From positions 124,001 through 188,000 of the forward strand of contig NZ_JAAVNE010000002.1 of the NCBI RefSeq assembly GCF_012103215.1: 64,000 nucleotides of DNA, read 5' to 3'. The stretch is from Falsiroseomonas selenitidurans (lineage in GTDB: Bacteria; Pseudomonadota; Alphaproteobacteria; Acetobacterales; Acetobacteraceae). Within the stretch, counting starts at the first letter, position 1. Each line of letters starts with the position of its first letter. The translations under genes were made by a program, and so were the position numbers. Below, one piece after another: positions 9,534-17,939 of the stretch. Under the pieces are notes generated by a model. That model saw only the letters and a list, made by a program, of their open reading frames with translations. It made no database searches and was not told the origin of the DNA.

Positions 9534-9795
9534 GGCGACGGTCCGGCGCCTTGCGCCGCCTCGGCGCGGCGCGAGGCGATCAGTTCCTCGGACCACATCG
9601 ATTCGCCCGGCGGCCAGGGTGGCACCAGGGCCTGCAGCCTGCGGAGCGCGGCTGCCCGATTCGTGGCGTGCCGTTCCTGTTCCGTCACCGAGGAAGCAAC
9701 GCGCCCCCGCCCGGCACGCCGAGGGAGGCGCGGATTTCCGCCGGCAGCACCAGCCGGCCCTCCGCATCCACCTGCACCGCCACGGCCCGGCCCAT
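9530..9795 (-). pseudogene. vapB remnant: frameshifted AbrB-type antitoxin
   Basis: From an ATG at 9795 the frame reads MGRAVAVQVDAEGRLVLPAE and IRASLGVPGG, a clear SpoVT/AbrB swapped-hairpin DNA-binding domain, but it stops at 9685 after 36 residues. The overlapping reading frame continues with VTEQERHATNRAAALRRLQA and ends ELIASRRAEAAQ, the usual C-terminal toxin-binding helix of such antitoxins, stopping at 9530. Joined by one frameshift the two parts give about 88 residues, a normal antitoxin length. The stop lies at the start of the toxin remnant, as in intact vapBC operons. A sequencing error could mimic the frameshift, but the neighbouring toxin is also broken. Confidence 0.6.
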
Positions 9796-9828
9796 CGCCA
9801 GCCTCCTGCCGCCCGCCTGGGCCCGCCT

Positions 9829-9931
9829 AGAGCCGTTGCACCGCCAGCGAAGACGGTGAAACGGCTCCAGTTTATTGTTTCGACGCATTTTCCAAGTCGC
9901 CTTGCGAAGCCGCAAGGCTTGAAAATGCTCT
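9829..9931 (+). repeat. two-hairpin intergenic repeat, copy 1
   Basis: This is a full 103-bp copy of a repeat also present at 15866, 33454 and 59053. The left half forms a hairpin from GAGCCGTTGCACCG and CGGTGAAACGGCTC with one mismatch. The right half forms a long stem from GCATTTTC..GCCTTGCG and CGCAAGGC..GAAAATGC around loop AAGC. Both ends are bordered by CTAG. The right-hand CTAG at 9930-9933 supplies the TAG stop of pheT. It differs from copy 4 at about nine positions by hand alignment. Confidence 0.9.
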
Positions 9932-12404
9932 AGCCTCGCAGCACCGCGCCGGTCGCCTTCGCCACCGCGGCGACGATCTTGGCCGTCACCGCCTCGATCT
10001 CCGCATCCGTCAGGGTGCGCTCGCGCGGCTGCAGCGTGGCCTGAATGGCCAGGCTGATCTTTCCTTCAGCCATGCGGTCACCGGCATAGCGGTCGAACAG
10101 CGTCACGTCGGCGACCAGCGCCTTCTCCGCATTCCGCGCCGCCCGCAGCACCTGCTCCGCCGGCACGCCGGCATCGACAATGAACGCAAGATCGCGCTTC
10201 AGCGGCTGGAAGGCGGGCAGGTCGGGCAGGCCCTTCTTCCGGCGCTTCGGCTCGGCGATGGCGTCCAGGAAGACCTCGAAGGCCACCACGGGCCCGGCCA
10301 GGCCGAGCGCCTTCACCACAAGCGGGTGCAGCTCCCCGAAGGTGGCCAGCACCGTCTTCGGCCCCTGGCGCAGCACGCCGGAACGGCCGGGGTGGTAGAA
10401 GCCCGGCGCATCCGTGGTCAGCATCACCGCCGCCATCGGCACGCCGAGCGCGCCCAGCACCGCCAGCGCATCGCCCTTGGCATCCAGCGCATCCACCGGC
10501 CGCGCCGGTGCCGCCCAGTTCGCCGCGGTCTGCCCGGCCCGCACCCCGGCCGCGACCGCCAGCTGGCTGATCCCCGCCGCCGGGTCGCGATAGGCGCCGC
10601 CGATCTCGCCCAATGCCACGTCCGGAAAACCGCGCGCCGCATTGCGGGCGGCGGCCATGGCGAGCGAGGCGACCGGCGTCGGCCGCATCTGGTCCAGGTC
10701 GCTGGCGATGGGGTTTTCAAGGTGCAGCCCGTCCGGCGTGTCCCCGAACAGCGCCGCGTTGGCGCGATCCAGGAAGCCGTAGGTCACGCAATCCTGCATC
10801 CCGCGCGAAGCCAGCACCCGCCGCGCCAGCGCCGCGCGCACCTGCTTTGGCGACAGCGCCGGCCGCGGCACGGCGGAGGTGACGGGCAGCGACACCGCCG
10901 GCACCGCATCCAGCCCGCCGAGGCGCAGCACCTCCTCCACCAGGTCGCATTCCGGCTCGATCGCGGCGCAGCCCTCGGCGGCGGTGCGGGCGCGGTCGGC
11001 CGGCAGGGAGGGGTCCTGCGCCAGCGCGCCGGCGCCGGCGATGTCGTTGCGCCAGGACGGCACGGCCACCGTCACCTGCGCCGCATCACGGGCCGCGATG
11101 GTGAAGCCCAGCCGCTCCAGCCGCCCGACCACCTCCTCCTCCGGCAGGTCCAGCCCGCCGAGGTCGCGCACCCGGGCGAAGCGCAGCGTCGCCTGGCGCT
11201 GCCAGGCCGGCTGTGCGCCCGCCTCGGAAATCTCCGAGGCCTCGCCACCGCACAGCTCCTGGATCATCCGCGTCGCGGCCTCCAGCGCCTTGGGCAGCAG
11301 GGCGGGGTCGATGCCGCGTTCGAAGCGGGACCGCGCATCGGTGCGCACATCATGCCGGCGGCCGGAGAGCGCGATGCGCACCGGGTCGAACAGCGCGCAT
11401 TCGATGAAGCATTCGGTGGTGGTCTCGTCGCAGCCGGAATGCTCGCCGCCGATGATGCCGCCCAGCGCCTCCGCGCCATTGGCGTCGGCGATCACGCCGT
11501 CCTCCTCCGTCAGCGCGTAGGTCTTGCCGTTCAGCGCCAGCAATTCCTCGCCCGGCCGGGCCATCCGCATGGTCAGCTCGGTGCCCGAGACCTTCGCCAC
11601 GTCGAAGACATGCAGCGGGCGGCCGACGGCGAAGGTGAAGTAGTTGGTGATATCGACCAGCGCGCTGATCGGCCGCAGCCCGATCGCCACCAGCCGGTCC
11701 TGCAGCCACTGGGGGGACGGCCCGTTCTTCACGCCGCGCACGGCGCGGCCGAGCACCCAGGTGCAGGCGCGCGGATCGGCAATGCGCCAGTGCAGCGGCG
11801 CCGGATAGGCCGCCGCCACCGGCGCCACCTCCCAGCCCTTCAGCGTGCCGAGCCCCGCCGCCGCCAGGTCCCGCGCGATGCCGCGGACGGAGAGCGCATC
11901 GCCGCGGTTCGGCGTGACCTTGATCTCGATCACCGGGTCATCGAGGCCGGCCCATTTCACATAGCTCTCGCCGAGCGGCGCATCCTCCGGCAGGTCGACG
12001 ATGCCCGAATGGTCGTCGCCCAGCCCCATCTCCCGCGAGGACAGCATCATCGCCTCGGACTTCACGCCGCGGATTTCGCCGAGCTTCAGCGTGATGCCGG
12101 TGCCCGGGATGAAATCGCCCGGCACTGCCAGCACGCCCTTCATGCCGGTGCGTGCATTCGGCGCGCCGCAGACCACGGAGAGCTCGCGCCCATCGCCCAC
12201 ATCGACGCGCAGCTGCCGCAGCCGGTCGGCATTCGGGTGCTGAACCGCCTCGATCACGCGGGCGATCCGGAATTTTCCCAGATCCGCGGCCGGGTTCTCA
12301 ATGCCTTCGACCTCGATGCCGATGGCGGAGAGGGTGGTGGAGATCGCCTCCAGCGTGGCGTCGGTGTCGAGGTGCTCGCGCAGCCAGCTCAGGGGGAATT
12401 TCAT
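9930..12404 (-). CDS. pheT: phenylalanine-tRNA ligase beta subunit
   Basis: This is an 824-residue beta chain of the alpha2-beta2 synthetase that charges tRNA-Phe. It has the N-terminal tRNA-binding (EMAP/Trbp111-like) domain, the B3/B4 editing region, B5, and the C-terminal anticodon-binding fold (LPAFQPLKRDLAFIVDAGVP). An extra stretch between B4 and B5 fits alphaproteobacterial forms. The start lies four bases after the pheS stop, so pheS-pheT are co-transcribed. The stop codon falls inside the border of repeat copy 1, so the present C-terminus (KATGAVLRG) may have been set by that insertion. Confidence 0.98.
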   Translation of the reverse strand: MKFPLSWLREHLDTDATLEAISTTLSAIGIEVEGIENPAADLGKFRIARVIEAVQHPNADRLRQLRVDVGDGRELSVVCGAPNARTGMKGVLAVPGDFIPGTGITLKLGEIRGVKSEAMMLSSREMGLGDDHSGIVDLPEDAPLGESYVKWAGLDDPVIEIKVTPNRGDALSVRGIARDLAAAGLGTLKGWEVAPVAAAYPAPLHWRIADPRACTWVLGRAVRGVKNGPSPQWLQDRLVAIGLRPISALVDITNYFTFAVGRPLHVFDVAKVSGTELTMRMARPGEELLALNGKTYALTEEDGVIADANGAEALGGIIGGEHSGCDETTTECFIECALFDPVRIALSGRRHDVRTDARSRFERGIDPALLPKALEAATRMIQELCGGEASEISEAGAQPAWQRQATLRFARVRDLGGLDLPEEEVVGRLERLGFTIAARDAAQVTVAVPSWRNDIAGAGALAQDPSLPADRARTAAEGCAAIEPECDLVEEVLRLGGLDAVPAVSLPVTSAVPRPALSPKQVRAALARRVLASRGMQDCVTYGFLDRANAALFGDTPDGLHLENPIASDLDQMRPTPVASLAMAAARNAARGFPDVALGEIGGAYRDPAAGISQLAVAAGVRAGQTAANWAAPARPVDALDAKGDALAVLGALGVPMAAVMLTTDAPGFYHPGRSGVLRQGPKTVLATFGELHPLVVKALGLAGPVVAFEVFLDAIAEPKRRKKGLPDLPAFQPLKRDLAFIVDAGVPAEQVLRAARNAEKALVADVTLFDRYAGDRMAEGKISLAIQATLQPRERTLTDAEIEAVTAKIVAAVAKATGAVLRG

Positions 12405-12408
12405 CGGG

Positions 12409-13497
12409 TCAGATTCCCTCGTGCAGGCTGGCGGGCGCCAGCGGCTCGGCGGCCCAGTGGCGCAGCCAGCGCAGGTCGCTTTCGTAGAAGGGGCGGAGGT
12501 CCGGCATGCCGTGCTTCAGCATGGTGATGCGCTCGATCCCCATGCCGAAGGCAAAGCCCTGCCATTCGCGCGGATCGAGCCCGCAATTGGCCAGCACCTT
12601 GGGATGCACCATCCCGCTGCCCAGAATCTCCAGCCAGTCGCCGCCACCGCCGAGCTCGCCCGTCTTCCGGTTCCAGCCGATGTCCACTTCCATCGAAGGC
12701 TCGGTGAAGGGGAAGTAGGAGGAGCGGAACCGCACCGGCAGGTCGGAAATGCCGAAGAAGGCCCGCAGGAAATCCGTCAGGCACCCCTTCAGATGGCCGA
12801 GCGTGATGCCGCGATCGATCACCAGCCCCTCCACCTGGTGGAACATCGGGCTATGCGTCGCGTCATGGTCGGCGCGATAGGTGCGGCCCGGCGCGATGAT
12901 GCGGATCGGCGGCGGCTCACCCAGCATGGTGCGGATCTGCAGGGGCGAGGTCTGGGTGCGCAGCACCAGCCGCTGTCCGGCCGCATCCGTGCCCGGCATG
13001 TAGAAGGTATCGTGGTCCTGCCGCGCCGGGTGATGGTCCGGGATGTTCAGCGCGCCGAAATTGTACCAGTCACCCTCGATATCCGGCCCCTCGACCACCC
13101 GGAACCCCATGCTGCCGAAGATCGCCGTCAGCTCCTCGATGGTCCGGCTGATCGGGTGGATGCCGCCCTCCGCGGCGGTGCCCGGCGCGAAGGGGCGGGG
13201 GGGCAGCGACACATCCAGCCGCTCCGCCTTCAGACGCGCCGTCAGCGCCTCCGCCTCCAGCACCGCCTTGCGGGCCTCCAGCAGCGCCTCGACCTCGTTC
13301 TTCAGGCGGTTCAGCGCCGCGCCGCGCTCCTTGCGCGCCTCCGCCGGCACCGCGCCCAGGCCCTTCAGCAGCCCGGACAGGCTGCCGGACTTGCCGAGCA
13401 CCGCCACCCGCACCGCATCCAGCGCCCGCAGGTCGGCCGCCCCCGCCAGCGCCATCTCGGCTTCCGCGCGCAGCGCGGCCAGATCATCCGTCATCAT
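12409..13497 (-). CDS. pheS: phenylalanine-tRNA ligase alpha subunit
   Basis: This is a 362-residue alpha chain carrying the class II catalytic core: an N-terminal coiled-coil arm (about residues 1-85), then PFAPGTAAEGGIHPISRTIE, the HPARQDHDTFY segment, the THSPMFHQVEGL region and a C-terminal GFAFGMGIERI motif 3. Two ATG codons in tandem open the gene. It is followed by pheT and preceded by rpmI-rplT, with a terminator-like hairpin in the 77-base gap to rplT that may reduce read-through. Confidence 0.98.
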   Translation of the reverse strand: MMTDDLAALRAEAEMALAGAADLRALDAVRVAVLGKSGSLSGLLKGLGAVPAEARKERGAALNRLKNEVEALLEARKAVLEAEALTARLKAERLDVSLPPRPFAPGTAAEGGIHPISRTIEELTAIFGSMGFRVVEGPDIEGDWYNFGALNIPDHHPARQDHDTFYMPGTDAAGQRLVLRTQTSPLQIRTMLGEPPPIRIIAPGRTYRADHDATHSPMFHQVEGLVIDRGITLGHLKGCLTDFLRAFFGISDLPVRFRSSYFPFTEPSMEVDIGWNRKTGELGGGGDWLEILGSGMVHPKVLANCGLDPREWQGFAFGMGIERITMLKHGMPDLRPFYESDLRWLRHWAAEPLAPASLHEGI

Positions 13498-13515
13498 GCC
13501 TGCATCCGGATACGG

Positions 13516-13541
13516 AAAAGGCCGCCCCCTGCGGGACGGCC
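13516..13541 (-). terminator. intrinsic terminator or attenuator between rplT and pheS
   Basis: On the minus strand GGCCGTCCC (13541-13533) pairs with the 3' arm GGGGGCGGCC (13529-13520) and is followed by TTTT. It sits 33 bases after the rplT stop and 18 before the pheS ATG. A 14-bp perfect palindrome (GAACCGATCGGTTC, 13563-13576) overlaps the rplT stop just upstream. It may end the ribosomal-protein transcript or attenuate pheST. No Phe-rich leader peptide fits in the gap. Confidence 0.6.
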
Positions 13542-13574
13542 CTCCTGTTTGGTCTTCAGTCCGAACCGATCGGT

Positions 13575-13940
13575 TCAGGCCTGCGCGGGGAGGGCGCCCT
13601 TCGCCTTTTCGACGATGGCCGCAAAACCCGCCGCGTCATCATAGGCCAGCGCCGCCAGCATCTTGCGGTCGATCTCGATGTTCGCCGCCTTGATGCCCGC
13701 GATGAAGCGGGAATAGGTCAGGCCATGCTCGCGCACCGCGGCATTGATGCGCTGGATCCACAGGCCGCGGAAATCGCGCTTCTTGTTGCGCCGGTCGCGA
13801 TAGGCGTATTGCAGCGCCTTCTCGACCCGCTCCAGCGCGGGGCGATAGGCGGTCGAAGACCGGCCGACATAGCCCTCGGCGAGCTTCAGGATCTTCTTGT
13901 GACGGGCGTGCTTGGTTACGCCCCGCTTCACACGTGCCAT
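13575..13940 (-). CDS. rplT: 50S ribosomal protein L20
   Basis: This 121-residue L20 binds 23S rRNA early in large-subunit assembly. It begins [20 protein letters not shown] and contains the family core ([40 protein letters not shown]). It follows rpmI by 15 bases. In other bacteria L20 represses its own rpmI-rplT message; no pseudoknot was looked for here. No infC gene lies upstream, unlike in E. coli. Confidence 0.98.
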   Translation of the reverse strand: MARVKRGVTKHARHKKILKLAEGYVGRSSTAYRPALERVEKALQYAYRDRRNKKRDFRGLWIQRINAAVREHGLTYSRFIAGIKAANIEIDRKMLAALAYDDAAGFAAIVEKAKGALPAQA

Positions 13941-13955
13941 GGTTCAGATCCTCCC

Positions 13956-14162
13956 TTACCGGCTCGAACCGTAAGGCATCCACTGCTTCACCGTGTCGCT
14001 GTCCTGCTTCGGCAGCAGGAAGGTGCCACGGTTCTGCCGCTTCATCTTGTTCGTCTTCGCCGTCAGCATGTGGCGCTTGTTGCCGGCGCCAGCCTTCACG
14101 CGGCCCGACGCCGTCAGGGTGAAGCGCTTCTTCACGCTGGACTTGGTCTTCATCTTGGGCAT
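13956..14162 (-). CDS. rpmI: 50S ribosomal protein L35
   Basis: This 68-residue L35 begins [20 protein letters not shown] and contains [16 protein letters not shown]. The ATG at 14162 follows GGAGG by six bases, which decides the start against a longer open frame. It is the first gene of rpmI-rplT-(pheS-pheT), with a promoter-like site about 136 bases upstream. Confidence 0.97.
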   Translation of the reverse strand: MPKMKTKSSVKKRFTLTASGRVKAGAGNKRHMLTAKTNKMKRQNRGTFLLPKQDSDTVKQWMPYGSSR

Positions 14163-14297
14163 TTGGACCTCCAATCGGTCTGGCCGGTCCCACCTCACCC
14201 CAGCCTCCCCCGCGGAAGGCCAGACCGCACCATGCGGCAGGGACACGGATCCGCGGCCAGGCATGCCCAACCAGAGGCCATGACCCGCGGAGCGCGG

Positions 14298-14326
14298 CTT
14301 GTAGCGGCGTGACCACCGCGACGCAA
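14298..14326 (-). promoter_or_regulatory. predicted promoter for rpmI-rplT
   Basis: On the minus strand TTGCGT (14326-14321), a 17-base spacer and TACAAG (14303-14298) resemble a sigma-70 promoter. It would give a leader of about 130 bases before rpmI, long enough for L20 autoregulation. Prediction by eye. Confidence 0.35.
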
Positions 14327-14400
14327 GCGACTCAGGGGCGATGGCGCGGGCGAGGCTGGAAGGGTTCCACCCGCTTCTGGCACCGCAGGCTTGCATCGCC

Positions 14401-14418
14401 TATCGTCGATAAACGATG
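14401..14418. promoter_or_regulatory. candidate ArsR operator overlapping the arsR start codon
   Basis: ATCGT (14402-14406) and ACGAT (14413-14417) form an imperfect dyad in an A+T-richer patch. ArsR-family repressors bind this kind of short dyad near their own promoters. It overlaps the arsR ATG, and no Shine-Dalgarno is visible, so the arsR message may be leaderless. Confidence 0.4.
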
Positions 14419-14817
14419 AACCCTGCAACCGGACGCCCTGCCCTGACCCCATCCCCATCCCCATCCCCGGGCGCCGAAGCCGATGCGGCGGTCGCCGCCA
14501 TCGCCAAGGCCTTGGGCCACCCGGCCCGCATCCGCATCATCCGCCTGCTGCTGGAACGGCCGGCCTGCTTCGGCTGCGACATCGTGGCGGAGGTGGGCCT
14601 GGCCCAATCCACCGTATCGGAGCATCTGCGCATCCTGCGCAGCGCCGGGATCATCAGCGGCGACGTCGCGCATCCGCGCATCTGCTACGCGATCGACCCG
14701 GGCCGGCTGATGCCGCTGGCCCTGCTGCTGAACGCCATCTTCGAGAAGCACGGCAGGGGCGAGCTCAAGGGCTCGATCTGCTGCCCGCCTCCCTCCTTCA
14801 CCCCCGGCCAGGATTAG
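14416..14817 (+). CDS. arsR: ArsR-family metalloregulatory repressor
   Basis: This is a 133-residue winged-helix repressor. After a Pro/Ser-rich N-terminus the fold runs from [20 protein letters not shown] through the recognition helix [17 protein letters not shown] to the wing [16 protein letters not shown] pair sits where the classical ELCVCDL arsenic site lies, and two adjacent Cys lie near the C-terminus (SICCPP), so As(III) or Sb(III) sensing is plausible. It is followed after four bases by the arsenite efflux gene, which supports an arsenic-responsive operon. Several in-frame starts are possible; the ATG at 14416 gives the full fold. Confidence 0.9.
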   Translation: MNPATGRPALTPSPSPSPGAEADAAVAAIAKALGHPARIRIIRLLLERPACFGCDIVAEVGLAQSTVSEHLRILRSAGIISGDVAHPRICYAIDPGRLMPLALLLNAIFEKHGRGELKGSICCPPPSFTPGQD

Positions 14818-14821
14818 CCCC

Positions 14822-15859
14822 GTGTCGCTGTTCGATCGCTACCTTTCCCTCTGGGTCGCCCTGTGCATCGTGGCCGGCATTGCGCTCGGCAGCCTGTTTC
14901 CGGGCTTCTTCCAACGCGTCGCGGGCTGGGAATACGCCTCGGTCAACCTGGTGGTGGCCGCGCTGATCTGGGCCATGGTCTACCCGATGATGGTCGCGGT
15001 GGATTTCGCCAGCCTGCGGCACATCCATCGGCGGCCCAAGGGGCTGGTCATCACGCTGGTGATCAACTGGCTGGTGAAGCCCTTCACCATGGCGGCCCTC
15101 GGCGTGCTGTTCTTCGAGCACCTCTTCGCCGGGCTGATCGACCCCGCCGACGCCGGCCAGTACATCGCCGGGCTGATCCTGCTGGGCGCCGCGCCCTGCA
15201 CCGCCATGGTGTTCATCTGGTCACAGCTGACGCGGGGCGATGCGAACTACACGCTGGTGCAGGTCTCGCTGAACGACGTCATCATGGTCTTCGCCTTCGC
15301 GCCGATCGTGGCGCTGCTGCTGGGCGTGACCGAGATCGCCGTGCCGTGGGAGACGCTGCTGCTGTCCACCCTGCTGTATGTGGTGATCCCCTTGGCGCTG
15401 GGCGCCGCCACCCGCTGGGCGCTGCTGCGGGGCGGGGAGGGGGCGGCGCGGGTCGCGGCCTTCAACGCGGCGATCAAGCCCTTTTCCATCCTCGGCCTGC
15501 TGGCCACGGTGGTGCTGCTGTTCGGCTTCCAGGGCCAGGTCATCCTGGACCGCCCGCTGCTGATCGGGCTGATCGCGGTGCCGCTGCTGATCCAGTCCTA
15601 CGGCATCTTCGCGCTGGCCTATGCTGCCGCCTGGGCCTGGCGCGTGCCGCACCGCATCGCCGCACCCTGTGCGCTGATCGGCACCTCCAACTTCTTCGAA
15701 CTGGCCGTCGCGGTGGCCATCGGCCTGTTCGGGCTGAATTCCGGTGCCGCCCTGGTCACGGTGGTGGGCGTGCTGGTGGAGGTGCCGGTGATGCTGTCCC
15801 TGGTCGCCTTCGCCAACCGCACGCGCCGGCACTTCCCCGAGGGCGAGGCCGGCGCCTGA
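14822..15859 (+). CDS. acr3: ACR3-family arsenite efflux permease
   Basis: This 345-residue inner-membrane protein has about ten hydrophobic helices and exports As(OH)3 or Sb(OH)3 by proton antiport. Family signatures are [13 protein letters not shown] near residue 60, [10 protein letters not shown], and [11 protein letters not shown], whose Cys is essential in studied ACR3 proteins. The start is GTG, four bases after the arsR stop, so the genes are almost certainly co-transcribed. No arsC reductase is in the window. Repeat copy 2 begins seven bases after its stop. Confidence 0.93.
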   Translation: MSLFDRYLSLWVALCIVAGIALGSLFPGFFQRVAGWEYASVNLVVAALIWAMVYPMMVAVDFASLRHIHRRPKGLVITLVINWLVKPFTMAALGVLFFEHLFAGLIDPADAGQYIAGLILLGAAPCTAMVFIWSQLTRGDANYTLVQVSLNDVIMVFAFAPIVALLLGVTEIAVPWETLLLSTLLYVVIPLALGAATRWALLRGGEGAARVAAFNAAIKPFSILGLLATVVLLFGFQGQVILDRPLLIGLIAVPLLIQSYGIFALAYAAAWAWRVPHRIAAPCALIGTSNFFELAVAVAIGLFGLNSGAALVTVVGVLVEVPVMLSLVAFANRTRRHFPEGEAGA

Positions 15860-15865
15860 GGCGCT

Positions 15866-15949
15866 GGAGCCGCCTCACCGAACGCGAAGCCGGTGAGGCG
15901 CCTCCACCTTGTTGTTCCAACGCATCTTCCCAGCGCCTTGCGAAGCCGC
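15866..15949 (+). repeat. two-hairpin intergenic repeat, copy 2 (diverged, right end lost)
   Basis: The left hairpin is GGAGCCGCCTCACCG/CGGTGAGGCGCCTCC. Compared with the other copies, two neighbouring T-A pairs have become C-G on both arms, so pairing is kept. The right half keeps TTGTT.., CGCAT and CGCCTTGCGAAGCCGC but lacks the closing arm. It ends exactly at the stop codon of the convergent ATP-grasp gene. Confidence 0.75.
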
Positions 15950-16920
15950 TACGCCGCCGCCGCCAGGCTTTCCCGCCGCAGCAGGGCCGTCAGGTGGGCC
16001 GCGATGGCGCCCATGCCGGTCTGCGCGCCGCTGCGGCCGGCGCGGGCCTCGGCTTCCGCATTGTAGTTGGTGTTGGTGTTGACGTCGTAGGCGAAGCTGT
16101 TGCCCGCCGCATCGGTGATGAATTCGATGGCGCCGACGCCGATGCCGTTCGCCAGCAGGAAGGCCTCCATCCGGTGGATCAGCGGATGCTGGAAGCCTTC
16201 CTGGATGATGAATTTCTGGCCCGGCGCCACCGCGGGGCAGGCCGCCCCATCACCGATGGCGCAGGCATCCGCCGGGCACAGTTCGAAACCTTCCGAGGTG
16301 TCCACCCGCACCGCATAAAGGAACCGGCCGCCGACGAACTCGGCGCGGGTGATGCAGGGCTCCGCGGCCTCGATGTAGCGCTGCACCAGCCAGATGCCGT
16401 CGCGCGGATGGGCCTCCTGGTCCTCCGTCACGTCGAGCAGCGCCAGCGCCTCGCGCAGCGCCGGCTCGCTGCGCAGCAGGCGCACGCCCAGGCCCTTGCC
16501 GGCGCGGTTGTGCTTCAGGATGAGCGGGTAGCCAAGCTTCGCGGCGGCCTCGGGGATGTTCTCCCGCCCCACCACGGCCAGGGTGGCCGGCACCGGGATG
16601 CCGTGGATCGCCAGGGCCTGGTATTGCGCGACCTTGGACAGTTCGAGCTGCAGCGCCCGCCGGCCGTTCACCAGCGAGCGCTTGTGACGCTCCAGCACCT
16701 CGATCACCGCACCGGCATATTCCGGGGCGTAGACATGGCCGCGGGTGTGGGAAGAGGCGCTCATGCGGTTGTAGAAGATGCCCGCCGGCGGCGCCTGGGT
16801 CAGGTCCAGCACGCCGCGGTCCAGGAACCATTCCTCATAGGGGGTGCCGAGCGTGGCGAAGGCCTGGCGGAGCGGTTCCACCCAGGCGTCGTTCTCGTGG
16901 ATGACGTGGACCTTGGTCAT
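15949..16920 (-). CDS. ATP-grasp domain ligase (RimK/glutathione synthase-like)
   Basis: This 323-residue ATP-grasp protein belongs to a fold that joins a carboxylate to an amine through an acyl-phosphate. The central YPLILKHNRAGKGLGVRLL carries the ATP-binding Lys and Gly-rich loop. IWLVQRYIEA gives the linker acidic site, and AIEFITD..FAYDVNTNTNYN gives the Mg-binding Glu and Asn residues. The ATG at 16920 begins MTKVHVIHEND; the open frame extends 20 codons further without family similarity. It stands alone between a repeat and a phosphoesterase gene, so the substrate is not evident. Confidence 0.8.
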   Translation of the reverse strand: MTKVHVIHENDAWVEPLRQAFATLGTPYEEWFLDRGVLDLTQAPPAGIFYNRMSASSHTRGHVYAPEYAGAVIEVLERHKRSLVNGRRALQLELSKVAQYQALAIHGIPVPATLAVVGRENIPEAAAKLGYPLILKHNRAGKGLGVRLLRSEPALREALALLDVTEDQEAHPRDGIWLVQRYIEAAEPCITRAEFVGGRFLYAVRVDTSEGFELCPADACAIGDGAACPAVAPGQKFIIQEGFQHPLIHRMEAFLLANGIGVGAIEFITDAAGNSFAYDVNTNTNYNAEAEARAGRSGAQTGMGAIAAHLTALLRRESLAAAA

Positions 16921-17047
16921 GACAGGAAATCCCCCGGCCGGCTGCGATGATCGAGCCGAGAGAAAGGATTTTTCTGACAAAGGGCAATAGGCCCGGAAGA
17001 GAAAGAATTATCCTCCAATTCCCGGGCGCTGGGGCGAAATCCCGTTC

Positions 17048-17926
17048 CTATTCCGCCGCGTCGTCGAGCACGCCCTGCTCCGTCCCCGGCGGGCATTCCG
17101 GCATGTCGCGCAGGAATTTGTAGCGGCCATGGCCCTTCAGCGCCGCCAGGTCGTGCGGCACCAGCCCGGGCAGGTCGAGATCGGTCACCACCGCTTCCGG
17201 CCCGCCGAAGTCGATGGTCACGGCGCCGACCGCCGGCGCGCCGCCATGGCTCGCGGACCCCAGGAAGGCCAGCGCCGGCAGCCAGAGGTGGCGGATGCCG
17301 TCCACCACACGGTCGCGGCGGGCATGCAGGTGGCCGCTGATCACCATCCGCACGCCGCCCTGGCGCAGCAGCGGCAGCAGCGCGGTGCGCGGGGCCAGGT
17401 TGATGGAGCCTGCGGTGGGCTGGTCCTCACCGGCATGTTCCACGAAGAGCGGCTTGTGCAGCACCAGGGCGACCGGGCGGCCCGCGGCCTCGTCCAGCTG
17501 CCGCGCCAGCCAAGCCACCTGCTCCGCCTCCCGCGCCAGGCCGGAGCCGAGCAGCTGGGCGTTGAGGCCGATCAGCCGCCAGGCGCCGACATCGCGCAGG
17601 AAGCGGTCGGTGCCGAAGGCGGCGTCCCAGCGCGCCAGGCGGGCATCGTCGATGATCTGCGCCGGGTCCTGCCCGGGCGGCTCGTCGCCGACATCATGGT
17701 TGCCGGGCAGGGCCAGCAGCGGGGCGCGCAGGTGCTGGCCCAGGGCGCGGGCGGCGAAGGCCATCTCCGCGTCGCTGTCGGGGCCGTTGATGCAGAGGTC
17801 GCCATTCACCACCACCGCGGCCGGGTCCGCCGCATTGGCCGCCGCCGCACCGAGGCGGAAATTCTCCCAGAAGAAGCCATGGGTGGGGGAGAGGTGCAGG
17901 TCGGAGAGGAAGACGATGCGGGGCAT
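17048..17926 (-). CDS. calcineurin-type metallophosphoesterase
   Basis: This 292-residue protein has the complete dinuclear-metal phosphoesterase motif set: SDLHLS (Asp9-x-His11), [17 protein letters not shown], the LHKPLF His and [10 protein letters not shown]. Such enzymes include cAMP phosphodiesterases and 3',5'-nucleotidases. There is no signal peptide, so it acts in the cytoplasm. It starts 13 bases after the solute-binding-protein gene on the same strand, so the two probably form an operon. The substrate is unknown. Confidence 0.87.
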   Translation of the reverse strand: MPRIVFLSDLHLSPTHGFFWENFRLGAAAANAADPAAVVVNGDLCINGPDSDAEMAFAARALGQHLRAPLLALPGNHDVGDEPPGQDPAQIIDDARLARWDAAFGTDRFLRDVGAWRLIGLNAQLLGSGLAREAEQVAWLARQLDEAAGRPVALVLHKPLFVEHAGEDQPTAGSINLAPRTALLPLLRQGGVRMVISGHLHARRDRVVDGIRHLWLPALAFLGSASHGGAPAVGAVTIDFGGPEAVVTDLDLPGLVPHDLAALKGHGRYKFLRDMPECPPGTEQGVLDDAAE

Positions 17927-17939
17927 GTGCGGTGGCCCT

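Noticed and set aside
9829-9931. Repeat copy considered as a simple intrinsic terminator of pheT
   Set aside because: A near-identical sequence occurs next to unrelated genes, including copies where the hairpins lie beyond the 3' end of genes on the other strand, and there is no U tract.
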